Of a stretch of DNA of 57,323 nucleotides, positions 50,736-57,323 are shown in pieces. A program made the translations under genes and the position numbers. Numbering within the stretch: the stretch's first letter is position 1; each line of letters begins with the position of its first letter. The DNA comes from Bacillota bacterium (GTDB lineage Bacteria; Sysuimicrobiota; Sysuimicrobiia; Sysuimicrobiales; Segetimicrobiaceae): positions 1 to 57,323 of the forward strand of contig JAJPJJ010000078.1 in assembly GCA_021324295.1 (NCBI GenBank). The letters run 5' to 3'. The notes under the pieces were generated by a model. The model worked only from the letters and a program-made list of their open reading frames with translations, was not told the DNA's origin and did not search any database.

Positions 50736-50785
50736 CGCCGGTCCTCGGGGAGCGCCGCTCCGCGGGCGTCCCTCCTCCACATCCT

Positions 50786-50791
50786 ATAATA
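50786..50791 (-). promoter_or_regulatory. -10 element TATTAT of the SPOR gene
   Basis: On the minus strand TATTAT lies about 50 bases before the SPOR ATG. The same AT-rich patch reads TATAAT on the + strand (50785-50790), so it could serve both directions. Confidence 0.5.
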
Positions 50792-50934
50792 AATCATCCC
50801 CTCGGCCGCAGGCCGCGCCCCGGACCCCGTCCGCCGCGGCCCCGGTCGCCTGCGGCCGGGCGAGGCCGCCTCCACGCGACCCGGCGGTCGAGGCCCGCGC
50901 CGGCGGCACAGGCCGCCCCGCCGCCAGACAGGTT

Positions 50935-50943
50935 TGTTACAAT
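50935..50943 (+). promoter_or_regulatory. Extended -10 TGTTACAAT
   Basis: TACAAT (50938-50943) with TGT before it, 94 bases before the secreted-protein GTG. No clear -35. The rest of 50792-51036 holds no gene. Confidence 0.6.
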
Positions 50944-51036
50944 ATCCGACGATCATCGGGACGGCAGGCACGGACGCTTCGGTCCCACGGTAGCGCATCA
51001 GGCTCTGATTCCACATCACACGTGAGGAGGCGGCTC

Positions 51037-51495
51037 GTGAGATACGTCGCGGCGGGGATCCTGGTGATGGTGTGTGCGCTCGCGCTCGGCGCCCCTCGGC
51101 CCGCCGGCGCAGCGATGGCCGGCGCCGGGGAGATCAAGGTCGAGCTCCGGACGGCGATCTTCCACTCGAGCGAGCTGGCGCAGAAGGCCACGGCGGCGAC
51201 CGCGGTGCAGCTCCACCTGCAGCACACGATCAACTGCCTCGAGGGCCCGCAGGGCATGCACTTCAAGGCCGCCGCCGGGAACCCGTGCCAGGGGCAGGGC
51301 AACGGCATCGTCCCCGACCTCACGGCCGCCGCGGCCCGCGGCGTCCCCGGCGCGCGCGCCGCGCTCCAGGATGCGAACATCGCGTTGACCCTCGCGCTGC
51401 GGGCGCAGAGCATGGCGGACGTCAACGAGGCGCAGCCCTGGACCAAGGTCGTCGCCGAGTACCTCCAGAAGGCCTCCGACGCGCTGAGCGGCTGA
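51037..51495 (+). CDS. Secreted helical protein, 152 aa
   Basis: The product has a clear signal peptide (VAAGILVMVCALALGAPRPA, cut near AGAAMA). The mature part is all-helical with HSSELAQKATAATAVQLHLQ, two cysteines in NCLEGPQGMHF and NPCQGQGNG, and a C-terminal YLQKASDAL. The two cysteines may form a disulfide; there is no CXXCH. GTG 51037 has AGGAGG six bases upstream. The next gene is a DUF2231 membrane protein. I know no function. Confidence 0.75.
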   Translation: MRYVAAGILVMVCALALGAPRPAGAAMAGAGEIKVELRTAIFHSSELAQKATAATAVQLHLQHTINCLEGPQGMHFKAAAGNPCQGQGNGIVPDLTAAAARGVPGARAALQDANIALTLALRAQSMADVNEAQPWTKVVAEYLQKASDALSG

Positions 51496-51560
51496 GCGCC
51501 CCGGAGCGTGCTCCGGGCCACGGGGTGGGACGCGCTGCGGCGACGGGGTGACCGGGCCGG

Positions 51561-51959
51561 ATGCTGATCCACCCCCTCGTCGTCCATTTCCCGATTGCGC
51601 TGTGGCTCACGAGCACGTTCTTCGATGTCGTGGGGTGGCGGCGCAAGGATCCGGCGGCCCGACAGTCGGCGTACTGGCTCGTGGGCCTGGGCCTCGTGGC
51701 CGCCGCGGCGAGCATCGCCCTGGGGTGGGTCGACCTCCTGGCCGTCGAGCGCCAAGGCGTCGGCACCGGGCTCCTCATCCGCCACCGCACCCACAGCCTC
51801 CTCGCCTACGCCGCGACCGCCGTCTACCTCGGGAACTTCGTGTGGCGGTGGCGGTCGGGCAACCGCCCCGCCCCCGGGCTGCTCGCCGTCTCCGTGGCCG
51901 GCTCGCTTCTCATCGCGGCCGCCGCGTTCCTCGGCGGCGCCATGCGCGACGTGATGTAG
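51561..51959 (+). CDS. DUF2231 membrane protein
   Basis: The 132-aa protein starts MLIHPLVVHFPIALW, the DUF2231 signature with a conserved His pair, and has four membrane helices. In many genomes this family occurs with redox or cytochrome-like proteins, and the paired histidines could bind haem, but this is not established. It follows the small secreted protein by 65 bases and may act with it. Confidence 0.87.
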   Translation: MLIHPLVVHFPIALWLTSTFFDVVGWRRKDPAARQSAYWLVGLGLVAAAASIALGWVDLLAVERQGVGTGLLIRHRTHSLLAYAATAVYLGNFVWRWRSGNRPAPGLLAVSVAGSLLIAAAAFLGGAMRDVM

Positions 51960-52064
51960 GGCCTGGAGGGCTGCTCTCCCGCGAGCGCGAATACGCCGGT
52001 GCGGCGCCGGCACCGGAAGAGGCGGGCGCGGGGCCTGCCCGTCGCCGGCCGGCGCCCGAGCACG

Positions 52065-52151
52065 GTCCGCTCCCGCGCGCCAGGATGGTACGTGTGGGTC
52101 GGCACGACATCGGGCGCGGAGTCCGTCCGCTCCCGCGCGCCAGGATGGTAC
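52065..52151. repeat. 27-bp direct repeat, 60 bases apart
   Basis: The same 27 bases occur at 52065-52091 and 52125-52151, beginning GTCCGCTCCCGCGCGCCAGG and ending in TGGTAC. The second copy runs into the leuS -10. The first gives TGGTACGTG in the same place, a poor -10, so it looks like a duplicated promoter region. Confidence 0.85.
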
Positions 52152-52154
52152 ACT
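52146..52154 (+). promoter_or_regulatory. Extended -10 TGGTACACT of leuS, probably leaderless
   Basis: TACACT (52149-52154) with TGG before it ends eight bases before the leuS ATG. There is no ribosome-binding site between. The transcript should begin at or within two bases of the ATG. Confidence 0.65.
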
Positions 52155-52162
52155 AGACCCGT

Positions 52163-54613
52163 ATGAGCGAGCCGTACGATCCCAAAGCCATCGAAGCCCG
52201 CTGGCAGCGCCGGTGGGAGGCCGACGGGCTGTACCGGGTCGCGCCCGACCCGTCCCGGCCGAAGTTCTACTTCCTGACGATGTACCCGTACCCGAGCGGC
52301 GACCTGCACATCGGCCACTGGTACGCGATGGCCCCCTCGGACTGCAAGGCCCGGTACCTCCGCATGCGCGGCTACGACGTGCTGTTCCCGATCGGCTTCG
52401 ATGCGTTCGGGCTGCCCGCCGAGAACGCCGCGATCCAGCACGGGATCCACCCGTACAAGTGGACGATGGCCAACATCGAGCGGATGCGCGGGCAGCTCCG
52501 GTCGATGGGCGCGATGTTCGACTGGTCCCGCGAGGTGGTGACCTGCCGGCCCGAGTACTACAAGTGGAACCAGTGGTTCTTCCTCAAGTTCTACGACGCC
52601 GGGCTGGCGTACCGCGCGATGGCGGCGGTCGACTGGTGCCCCCGCTGCAACACGACGCTGGCGCGCGAGCAGGTCGTCGGCGCGGAGCGGGTCTGCGAGC
52701 GGTGCGGGACGCCGGTGATCAAGAAGGACCTGGAGCAGTGGTTCTTCCGGATCACCAAGTACGCGGAGGAGCTGCTGGATTTCAGCAAGATGGACTGGCC
52801 GGAGCGGGTCGCCACGCTCCAGCGCAACTGGATCGGCCGCAGCGAGGGCACCGAGGTCGTCTACACGACCGAGCAGGGCGACCCGATCACGGTGTTCACG
52901 ACGCGGCCGGACACCCTCTTTGGCGCGACGTTCCTCGTGCTCGCGCCGGAGCACCCGCTGGTCGAGAAGCTCACCACCCCCGAGCGCCGCGCCGAGGTCG
53001 CCGCCTACGTGCAGCGCGCGCGGCGGCAGACGGAGATCGAGCGGCTCGCGGAGGACCGCGAGAAGACGGGCGTGTTCATCGGGGCGTACGCGCGCCACCC
53101 CCTCACGGGGGCGCGGATCCCGATCTACATCGGCGACTACGTCCTGCTCACGTACGGCACGGGGGCGATCCACGCGGTGCCGGCGCACGACACCCGGGAC
53201 TACGCGTTCGCGAAGCGGTACAAGCTGCCGATCCCCGTCGTGATCGCGCCGCCCGATTGGGACGGGAAACCGCTCCCCGAGGCCTACATCGGGGAAGGGG
53301 TGATGGTCAACTCGGGCCCGTTCGACGGCACGCCGAGCGCAGAGGGGCGCCGCCGCGTCACCGAGGCGCTCGAGCGGGCCGGGCGGGGGCGTCCGGCCGT
53401 CACCTACCGCCTGCGCGACTGGCTGATCAGCCGCCAGCGGTACTGGGGCACGCCGATCCCGATCGTCTACTGCCCGCGCTGCGGGACGGTGCCGGTCCCC
53501 TACGAGCATCTGCCGGTGCTGCTGCCGGAGGACGCGGAGTTCCTCCCGACCGGGGAATCGCCGCTCAGGCACCACGAGGGCTTCCGCCGGACGACGTGCC
53601 CGCGGTGCGGGGCGCCGGCCGAGCGCGAGACGGACACGATGGATACGTTCGTGGACTCCTCCTGGTACCAATACCGGTACCTGAGCCCGCACGACCCGGA
53701 CCGCCCGTTCGATCCCGAGGCGGGCCGCCGCTGGCTGCCCGTGGACCAGTACACGGGGGGGGTCGAGCACGCGGTCATGCACCTGCTCTACACGCGGTTC
53801 TTCACCAAGGTGATGCGCGACCTGGGGCTCGTGGCCTTCGACGAGCCGATGGTGCGGCTGTTCAACCAGGGCATCATCCTGGGGCCGGACGGGAACCGGA
53901 TGAGCAAGTCCCGCGGCAACGTCGTGAACCCCGACGACTACGTCGGGACGATGGGCGCGGACGTGGTCCGGGCGTATCTGATGTTCCTGGGCCCCTGGGA
54001 CAGCGGCGGGCCGTGGAACCCGCAGGGGATCGAGGGGATCCACCGCTTCCTCCACCGGGTGTGGCACCTCGTGCTCGACACGGCGCCGGGTGACGAGACG
54101 CCGCCGGAGGCGGGGTCGCCGCTCGCCTCCGCGGTGCGCCGGACGGTCCACCGGACGCTGCGGCGCGTCACGGACGATCTGGAGAGCTTCCGCTTCAATA
54201 CCGCGCTCGCCGCGCTCATGGAGTGCACGAATGCCCTCGCGCGGCTGCGCGACGAGGGGGCCTCGCGCACCGCGGAGTGGGCGCCGGCCCTGCGCACGCT
54301 CGTGCTGATGCTGGCGCCGTTTACGCCGCACCTCGCCGAGGAGCTGTGGGCGCGGCTCGGCCAGCCGTACAGCGTGCACCGGCAGCCGTGGCCGGAGGTG
54401 GACCCCGACGCCGTGCGGGAGGAGACGATCACGCTCGTCCTCCAGGTCAACGGCCGCGTCCGCGACCGGGTCACGGTCCCGGCCGATCTGCCGGCCGCCC
54501 AGGCCCGCGACGTGGCGCTGGCGAGCGAGAAGGTCCGGAGGTTCATCGACGGGAAGGCGGTCGAGGACGTGATCGTCGTCCCCGGGAAGCTCGTGAATGT
54601 GGTCGTGCGTTAG
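52163..54613 (+). CDS. leuS: Leucyl-tRNA synthetase
   Basis: It charges tRNA-Leu. The 816-aa class I synthetase has the HIGH motif in YPSGDLHIGHWYAM, zinc-type cysteine pairs (WCPRCNTTLA and CERCGTPV), the editing domain with TTRPDTLFGATFLVLAPEHP, and KMSKS as RMSKSRGNVVNPDD. The C-terminal anticodon and LeuRS-specific parts are complete. Translation probably starts without a Shine-Dalgarno site. Confidence 0.98.
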   Translation: MSEPYDPKAIEARWQRRWEADGLYRVAPDPSRPKFYFLTMYPYPSGDLHIGHWYAMAPSDCKARYLRMRGYDVLFPIGFDAFGLPAENAAIQHGIHPYKWTMANIERMRGQLRSMGAMFDWSREVVTCRPEYYKWNQWFFLKFYDAGLAYRAMAAVDWCPRCNTTLAREQVVGAERVCERCGTPVIKKDLEQWFFRITKYAEELLDFSKMDWPERVATLQRNWIGRSEGTEVVYTTEQGDPITVFTTRPDTLFGATFLVLAPEHPLVEKLTTPERRAEVAAYVQRARRQTEIERLAEDREKTGVFIGAYARHPLTGARIPIYIGDYVLLTYGTGAIHAVPAHDTRDYAFAKRYKLPIPVVIAPPDWDGKPLPEAYIGEGVMVNSGPFDGTPSAEGRRRVTEALERAGRGRPAVTYRLRDWLISRQRYWGTPIPIVYCPRCGTVPVPYEHLPVLLPEDAEFLPTGESPLRHHEGFRRTTCPRCGAPAERETDTMDTFVDSSWYQYRYLSPHDPDRPFDPEAGRRWLPVDQYTGGVEHAVMHLLYTRFFTKVMRDLGLVAFDEPMVRLFNQGIILGPDGNRMSKSRGNVVNPDDYVGTMGADVVRAYLMFLGPWDSGGPWNPQGIEGIHRFLHRVWHLVLDTAPGDETPPEAGSPLASAVRRTVHRTLRRVTDDLESFRFNTALAALMECTNALARLRDEGASRTAEWAPALRTLVLMLAPFTPHLAEELWARLGQPYSVHRQPWPEVDPDAVREETITLVLQVNGRVRDRVTVPADLPAAQARDVALASEKVRRFIDGKAVEDVIVVPGKLVNVVVR

Positions 54614-54666
54614 CGCCGCCGCGCGACGCGGCTGAACCGGTGGCAGATCCGAGGCGCGCGCGGCGC

Positions 54667-54693
54667 GAACTTTTCGCCGGCCCTGCGCGTTTA
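54667..54693 (+). promoter_or_regulatory. Possible ECF-type promoter of the sigma gene
   Basis: GAACTT (54667-54672) and CGTTTA (54688-54693) are 15 bases apart and resemble the GAAC and CGT-type elements used by ECF sigma factors. They lie just before the sigma gene, which would fit self-activation. Confidence 0.4.
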
Positions 54694-54702
54694 CCAGGCA
54701 AG

Positions 54703-55326
54703 ATGGGCAGGCCGGCCGCGGTGATACCCATGGCGCGACCCGACGCCATGCAGGCCGCCTCGTACACGCCCGAGGAGCTGGCGCGCTACGAGGCCATCGT
54801 GCAGCGGTACGCCCGCCACGTCTACAACATCGCCTACCGGATGGCCGGGAACGAAGCGGACGCGCGGGACCTGTCCCAGGAGGCGTTCCTGCGCGTCTAC
54901 CGGGCGCTCCGGCGCGTGGAGCCGGGCGCGCCGCTCGAGAGCTGGCTGTACCGGATCGTCAGCAACCTGTACATCGACCTGCTGCGCAAGCGGCCCCGCC
55001 ACCGGGTCGAGTCGCTCGATGTGCCGCTGGAGACGGCCCGCGGCGAGCTCGCCCGCGAGCTGCCGGACGCGGCGGCCAACCCGGAGGCGATCTTCGAGCG
55101 CGAGCAGATCGACAGCACGATTCAACGGGCGTTGGGCGCGTTGAGCGAGGAGCTGCGCATGGTGGCCGTGCTGAGCGACATCGAGGGGTTCTCCTACGAG
55201 GAGATCGCAACGATCCTGCACGTTCCGCTGGGCACCGTGAAGTCGCGCCTGCACCGCGCGCGGCAGATCCTCCAGGAGCGGCTGCGGCCGTACGTGGAGG
55301 CCCGGCGGCGGGGGTGGGAGCCGTGA
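54703..55326 (+). CDS. ECF RNA polymerase sigma factor
   Basis: The protein (207 aa from 54703, 198 from ATG 54730) has sigma region 2 (IVQRYARHVYNIAYRMAGNE, DARDLSQEAFLRVYRAL) and region 4 (FSYEEIATILHVPLGTVKSR), as in RpoE/SigW-type factors. No strong ribosome site marks either start. It overlaps the anti-sigma gene (GTGA) and is followed by an RseB-like gene, so it senses envelope conditions. Confidence 0.93.
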   Translation: MGRPAAVIPMARPDAMQAASYTPEELARYEAIVQRYARHVYNIAYRMAGNEADARDLSQEAFLRVYRALRRVEPGAPLESWLYRIVSNLYIDLLRKRPRHRVESLDVPLETARGELARELPDAAANPEAIFEREQIDSTIQRALGALSEELRMVAVLSDIEGFSYEEIATILHVPLGTVKSRLHRARQILQERLRPYVEARRRGWEP

Positions 55327-55862
55327 GGCTGAATCACCATCGAGCCGGACACCTGCTCTCCGCCTACCTCGACGGGGAGCTGTCCCCCCAGGACGCGGCG
55401 GGCGTTCAGGAGCATCTCCTGGACTGCGCCGCCTGCCGGGAGGCCTACGAGCGTCTCCGGACGACGAAGGCCCTGCTGGGCGAACTTCCGCCCGCCGAGC
55501 CCCCGGCCGAGTTTTGGGCCGCGCTGCGCGCGCCGCAGGCGCCCCCGCGACGCCGTACCGCCGGCCGCGCCCCGGCCGCCCCCGACGTCTCGATCTGGCG
55601 GGGGCTGACGATCGTCCGGCGCCCCGCGTGGGCGCTCGCCGCGATCCTGCTGGTGGTGGCGCTCGCGGCCACCCCGCTCATCAAGGGCACGGTGGACCGG
55701 CTCCACGCGACCGAGATCGGCGTCGACCTGTACGTGCGCGAGCACGCGATCCAGATGGGCACGGGGCCGCTCGCGGACCGGGCCTACCTCGGATTGGTCG
55801 CCACGGACGCCGACCTGGTGCTCGTCGGCGAGACCCCGCGGGCGGGGGCGGCCGGGCCGTGA
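55323..55862 (+). CDS. Zinc-finger anti-sigma factor (RseA-like)
   Basis: The 179-aa protein has a cytoplasmic ZAS domain (LSAYLDGELSPQDAAGVQEH followed by LLDCAACREAY, a HxxxCxxC site) and one membrane helix (WALAAILLVVALAATPLI). A short outer domain follows, with LYVREHAIQMGTG. It should hold the sigma factor inactive at the membrane until cleaved. GTG 55323 overlaps the sigma stop; its own stop overlaps the next GTG. Confidence 0.9.
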   Translation: MRLNHHRAGHLLSAYLDGELSPQDAAGVQEHLLDCAACREAYERLRTTKALLGELPPAEPPAEFWAALRAPQAPPRRRTAGRAPAAPDVSIWRGLTIVRRPAWALAAILLVVALAATPLIKGTVDRLHATEIGVDLYVREHAIQMGTGPLADRAYLGLVATDADLVLVGETPRAGAAGP

Positions 55863-57220
55863 GGCGCCTCGTGCCGGCCCGCGCCCTCGCCGCCGCCGCC
55901 GCGGCCGTGCTCCTCGGGGCGACCGCGGATCTCGCCGCGCCGGCGCCGCCGGCGCCCCCGATCGATGCGACCCGCGTGGTCGAGATGGCGCTCGAAGCGC
56001 CCCGGCTGATCGACTACGAGGGCACCAAGGTGATCACCGCCCTGCGGGGCGGCCGCACGGAGACCGTGACGGTCGCGGAGTCGCACAAGCGGCCCAACAT
56101 GATGCGGCTGGAGTACCTCTCCCCGGAGGACGTCGCGGGGCGCCTCGTCGTGGACAACGGGACGATCGCGTGGCACTACGAGCCGCGCCTCAACATGGCG
56201 TTCGAGGACCAGACCGTCCAGCAGCGGCTGCTCGGCCATGACCTCACGCTGCTCCGCCGCAACTACCTCCTCACCCTGCTCGGGACCGATGAGGTGATCG
56301 GCCGGCAGGCCTACGTGATCGCGCTCGTGCCGAGGGGCGCCGGCGTGCGCCGGCAGCTCTGGGTCGACCGCGCCACCGGGACCGTGCTGCGCAGCGAGGA
56401 CCGCGACCCCTCCCGCGGCGTCATCCTCACCGCGTACTTCTCGCGGGTGAGTTTCAGCCTGAACCTGCCGGAAGCCCTCTTCCGGTTCCGGATGCCCGCC
56501 GGGGCCCGCGTCTTCCCGATGCGCACCATCGAGGGCGACTCGATGAGCCCGGCCGCGCTCGCGAAGCGGGTGGGCTTTCCGGTGCTGATCCCCACGGTGC
56601 TGCCCGAGGGGTACACCTTCCGCGGCGGGGCGGTGAGCCGCTTCGGCAGCCTTACGTCCGTGTACCTGCGCTACAGCGACGGCGGGAACCTGATCTCGTT
56701 CTTCGAGGCGCCGGCCGGATCGATCGGCTGGCCGGCGTTCGGGCAGCCGGTGCGGGTCGGCGCCTCCACCGGCCGGTTCATCGATCTCGGATACTTCCGC
56801 GTGCTGATCTGGGAGCAGCATGGGCTGCGCGTGACCGCCGTCGGGACCGCCCCCACCGAGACGCTGCTCGCGGTGGCGGGCCAGATCGACACCGCGCGCG
56901 AGCAGGCGCTGGTGCGCGACGTCGCGCACCGCGTGGAGAGCGATCCGGCCACGGTCCGGCAGCTCCGCGGCGAGGGCCTCACGTTCCCCGAGATCGCGCG
57001 AACGCTCGTGCTCGCCCACCAGCTCGGGACCGACCTGGGGACCACCGTGCAATTCGTGCGGGGCACGCTGGCGCTCCGCGAGGTCGCGCAGCGCCTGGGG
57101 ATGCGCCCCGAGGCGCTGCGGCAGACCGTGCGCGAGGCGGTCCGGCGCGCGTCGGCGATCTCGCCGGTCGTGCCCCCCTCGGGCGGGGGGAGGCCGCCCG
57201 CGCCGCTCCCACACCCCTAG
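55859..57220 (+). CDS. MucB/RseB-like sigma regulator with extended C-terminus
   Basis: The 453-aa product has a signal peptide (ALAAAAAAVLLGATADLAAP), then a LolA/RseB-type beta domain (EGTKVITALRGGRTETVTVA, RLEYLSPEDVAGRLVVDNG). A second domain with PTVLPEGYTFRGGAVSRFG resembles the MucB C-terminal domain. The last 130 residues are a helical, charged extension ending in a Pro-rich tail, not usual for RseB. It would stand outside the membrane and guard the anti-sigma factor. GTG 55859 overlaps the anti-sigma stop. Confidence 0.87.
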   Translation: MRRLVPARALAAAAAAVLLGATADLAAPAPPAPPIDATRVVEMALEAPRLIDYEGTKVITALRGGRTETVTVAESHKRPNMMRLEYLSPEDVAGRLVVDNGTIAWHYEPRLNMAFEDQTVQQRLLGHDLTLLRRNYLLTLLGTDEVIGRQAYVIALVPRGAGVRRQLWVDRATGTVLRSEDRDPSRGVILTAYFSRVSFSLNLPEALFRFRMPAGARVFPMRTIEGDSMSPAALAKRVGFPVLIPTVLPEGYTFRGGAVSRFGSLTSVYLRYSDGGNLISFFEAPAGSIGWPAFGQPVRVGASTGRFIDLGYFRVLIWEQHGLRVTAVGTAPTETLLAVAGQIDTAREQALVRDVAHRVESDPATVRQLRGEGLTFPEIARTLVLAHQLGTDLGTTVQFVRGTLALREVAQRLGMRPEALRQTVREAVRRASAISPVVPPSGGGRPPAPLPHP

Positions 57221-57323
57221 CAGGATGCTGAAAAACTGCCTGGGAAAGCAGGTGTTTGCGCGGTCATATAGAAGGATACTCCGAAGCGTTCCCATTCCAC
57301 TCGTCCCACCCCTTCGGAGGGTC
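57221..57323. mobile_element. Possible insertion-sequence edge at the window end
   Basis: The sequence after the last gene turns abruptly AT-richer and reads GATGCTGAAAAACTGCCTGG, a style of end seen in several transposase-bearing elements. A short dyad CCTG-ggaaag-CAGG lies inside it. No transposase is visible before the window stops. Confidence 0.35.

Noticed and set aside
51824-54379. Very long minus-strand open frame (851 codons) opposite leuS
   Set aside because: It mirrors leuS codon by codon, is rich in Arg/His/Pro, and matches no family; such frames are expected on the opposite strand at this GC content.

Overview
The window is a very GC-rich bacterial chromosome segment, densely packed and almost all on the + strand. 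Several features point to an uncultured lineage on the Firmicutes/Terrabacteria side with a menaquinone-type respiratory chain: the order mreBCD-mrdA-rodA-rng-rplU-rpmA-obgE-nadD-rsfS, a DUF4321 gene next to radC, and a bacillithiol-type deacetylase. I cannot assign a phylum from sequence alone. Many genes overlap by 4 bases (ATGA/GTGA), promoters often carry an extended -10 (TGn before the hexamer), and at least two genes (tgt, leuS) look leaderless.

Layout. (1) 1-4900: 3' part of queA, an unknown minus-strand gene, tgt, yajC, an HD-domain hydrolase, a zinc-ribbon protein with a histone-like tail, and a MerR-type regulator. (2) 5026-10537: hemA-hemC-hemD-hemB-hemL, the C5 route to uroporphyrinogen III. 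(3) 10621-13646: a GT2 glycosyltransferase, a BshB1-type deacetylase and a divergent BshC-like protein. (4) 13691-19019: cytochrome c maturation genes ccmA,B,C,D,E,F and a short CcmI-like gene. CcmE has the CxxxY haem-binding motif and no CcmH is present, which matches the variant called System I*. (5) 19169-25830: a carboxypeptidase-like secreted protein, a dihaem c lipoprotein, a Rieske protein, two different cytochromes b, three small membrane proteins and an MvhD-family iron-sulfur protein. (6) 25862-31739: polyprenyl synthase, tatA, DUF4321 flanked by 78/79-bp repeats, radC, mreBCD. (7) 31799-39559: mrdA, rodA, rng, rplU, rpmA, obgE, nadD, rsfS, ending at a tRNA-Ala(GGC). (8) 39734-48170: an accessory region behind the tRNA with gene fragments, a frameshifted gene, arsC, a MerR regulator, a P1B metal ATPase and a nucleoside-hydrolase remnant. 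(9) 48310-57220: an ArsA/Get3-like ATPase, a SPOR protein, a DUF2231 protein, leuS, and a sigma/anti-sigma/RseB-like trio. The last 100 bases may be the edge of an insertion sequence.

How it fits together. Haem made by the hem operon can feed the Ccm system, which matures the dihaem cytochrome c placed directly in front of the Rieske/cytochrome b cluster. Polyprenyl synthase (quinone tail) follows that cluster, and TatA (export of folded proteins such as Rieske) follows after about 290 bases. The region is therefore mostly a respiratory-chain assembly block joined to a cell-shape/ribosome block.

The most unusual system is the Rieske/cytochrome b cluster at 21513-25830. The first cytochrome b has lost both histidines that would hold the n-side b haem. 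The second keeps all four haem histidines but ends after six membrane helices in a cytoplasmic 2x[4Fe-4S] ferredoxin domain. The next gene is an MvhD-type electron-transfer subunit, with no hydrogenase or HdrA nearby. This suggests a bc-type complex wired to a cytoplasmic iron-sulfur chain, possibly with asymmetric electron flow.
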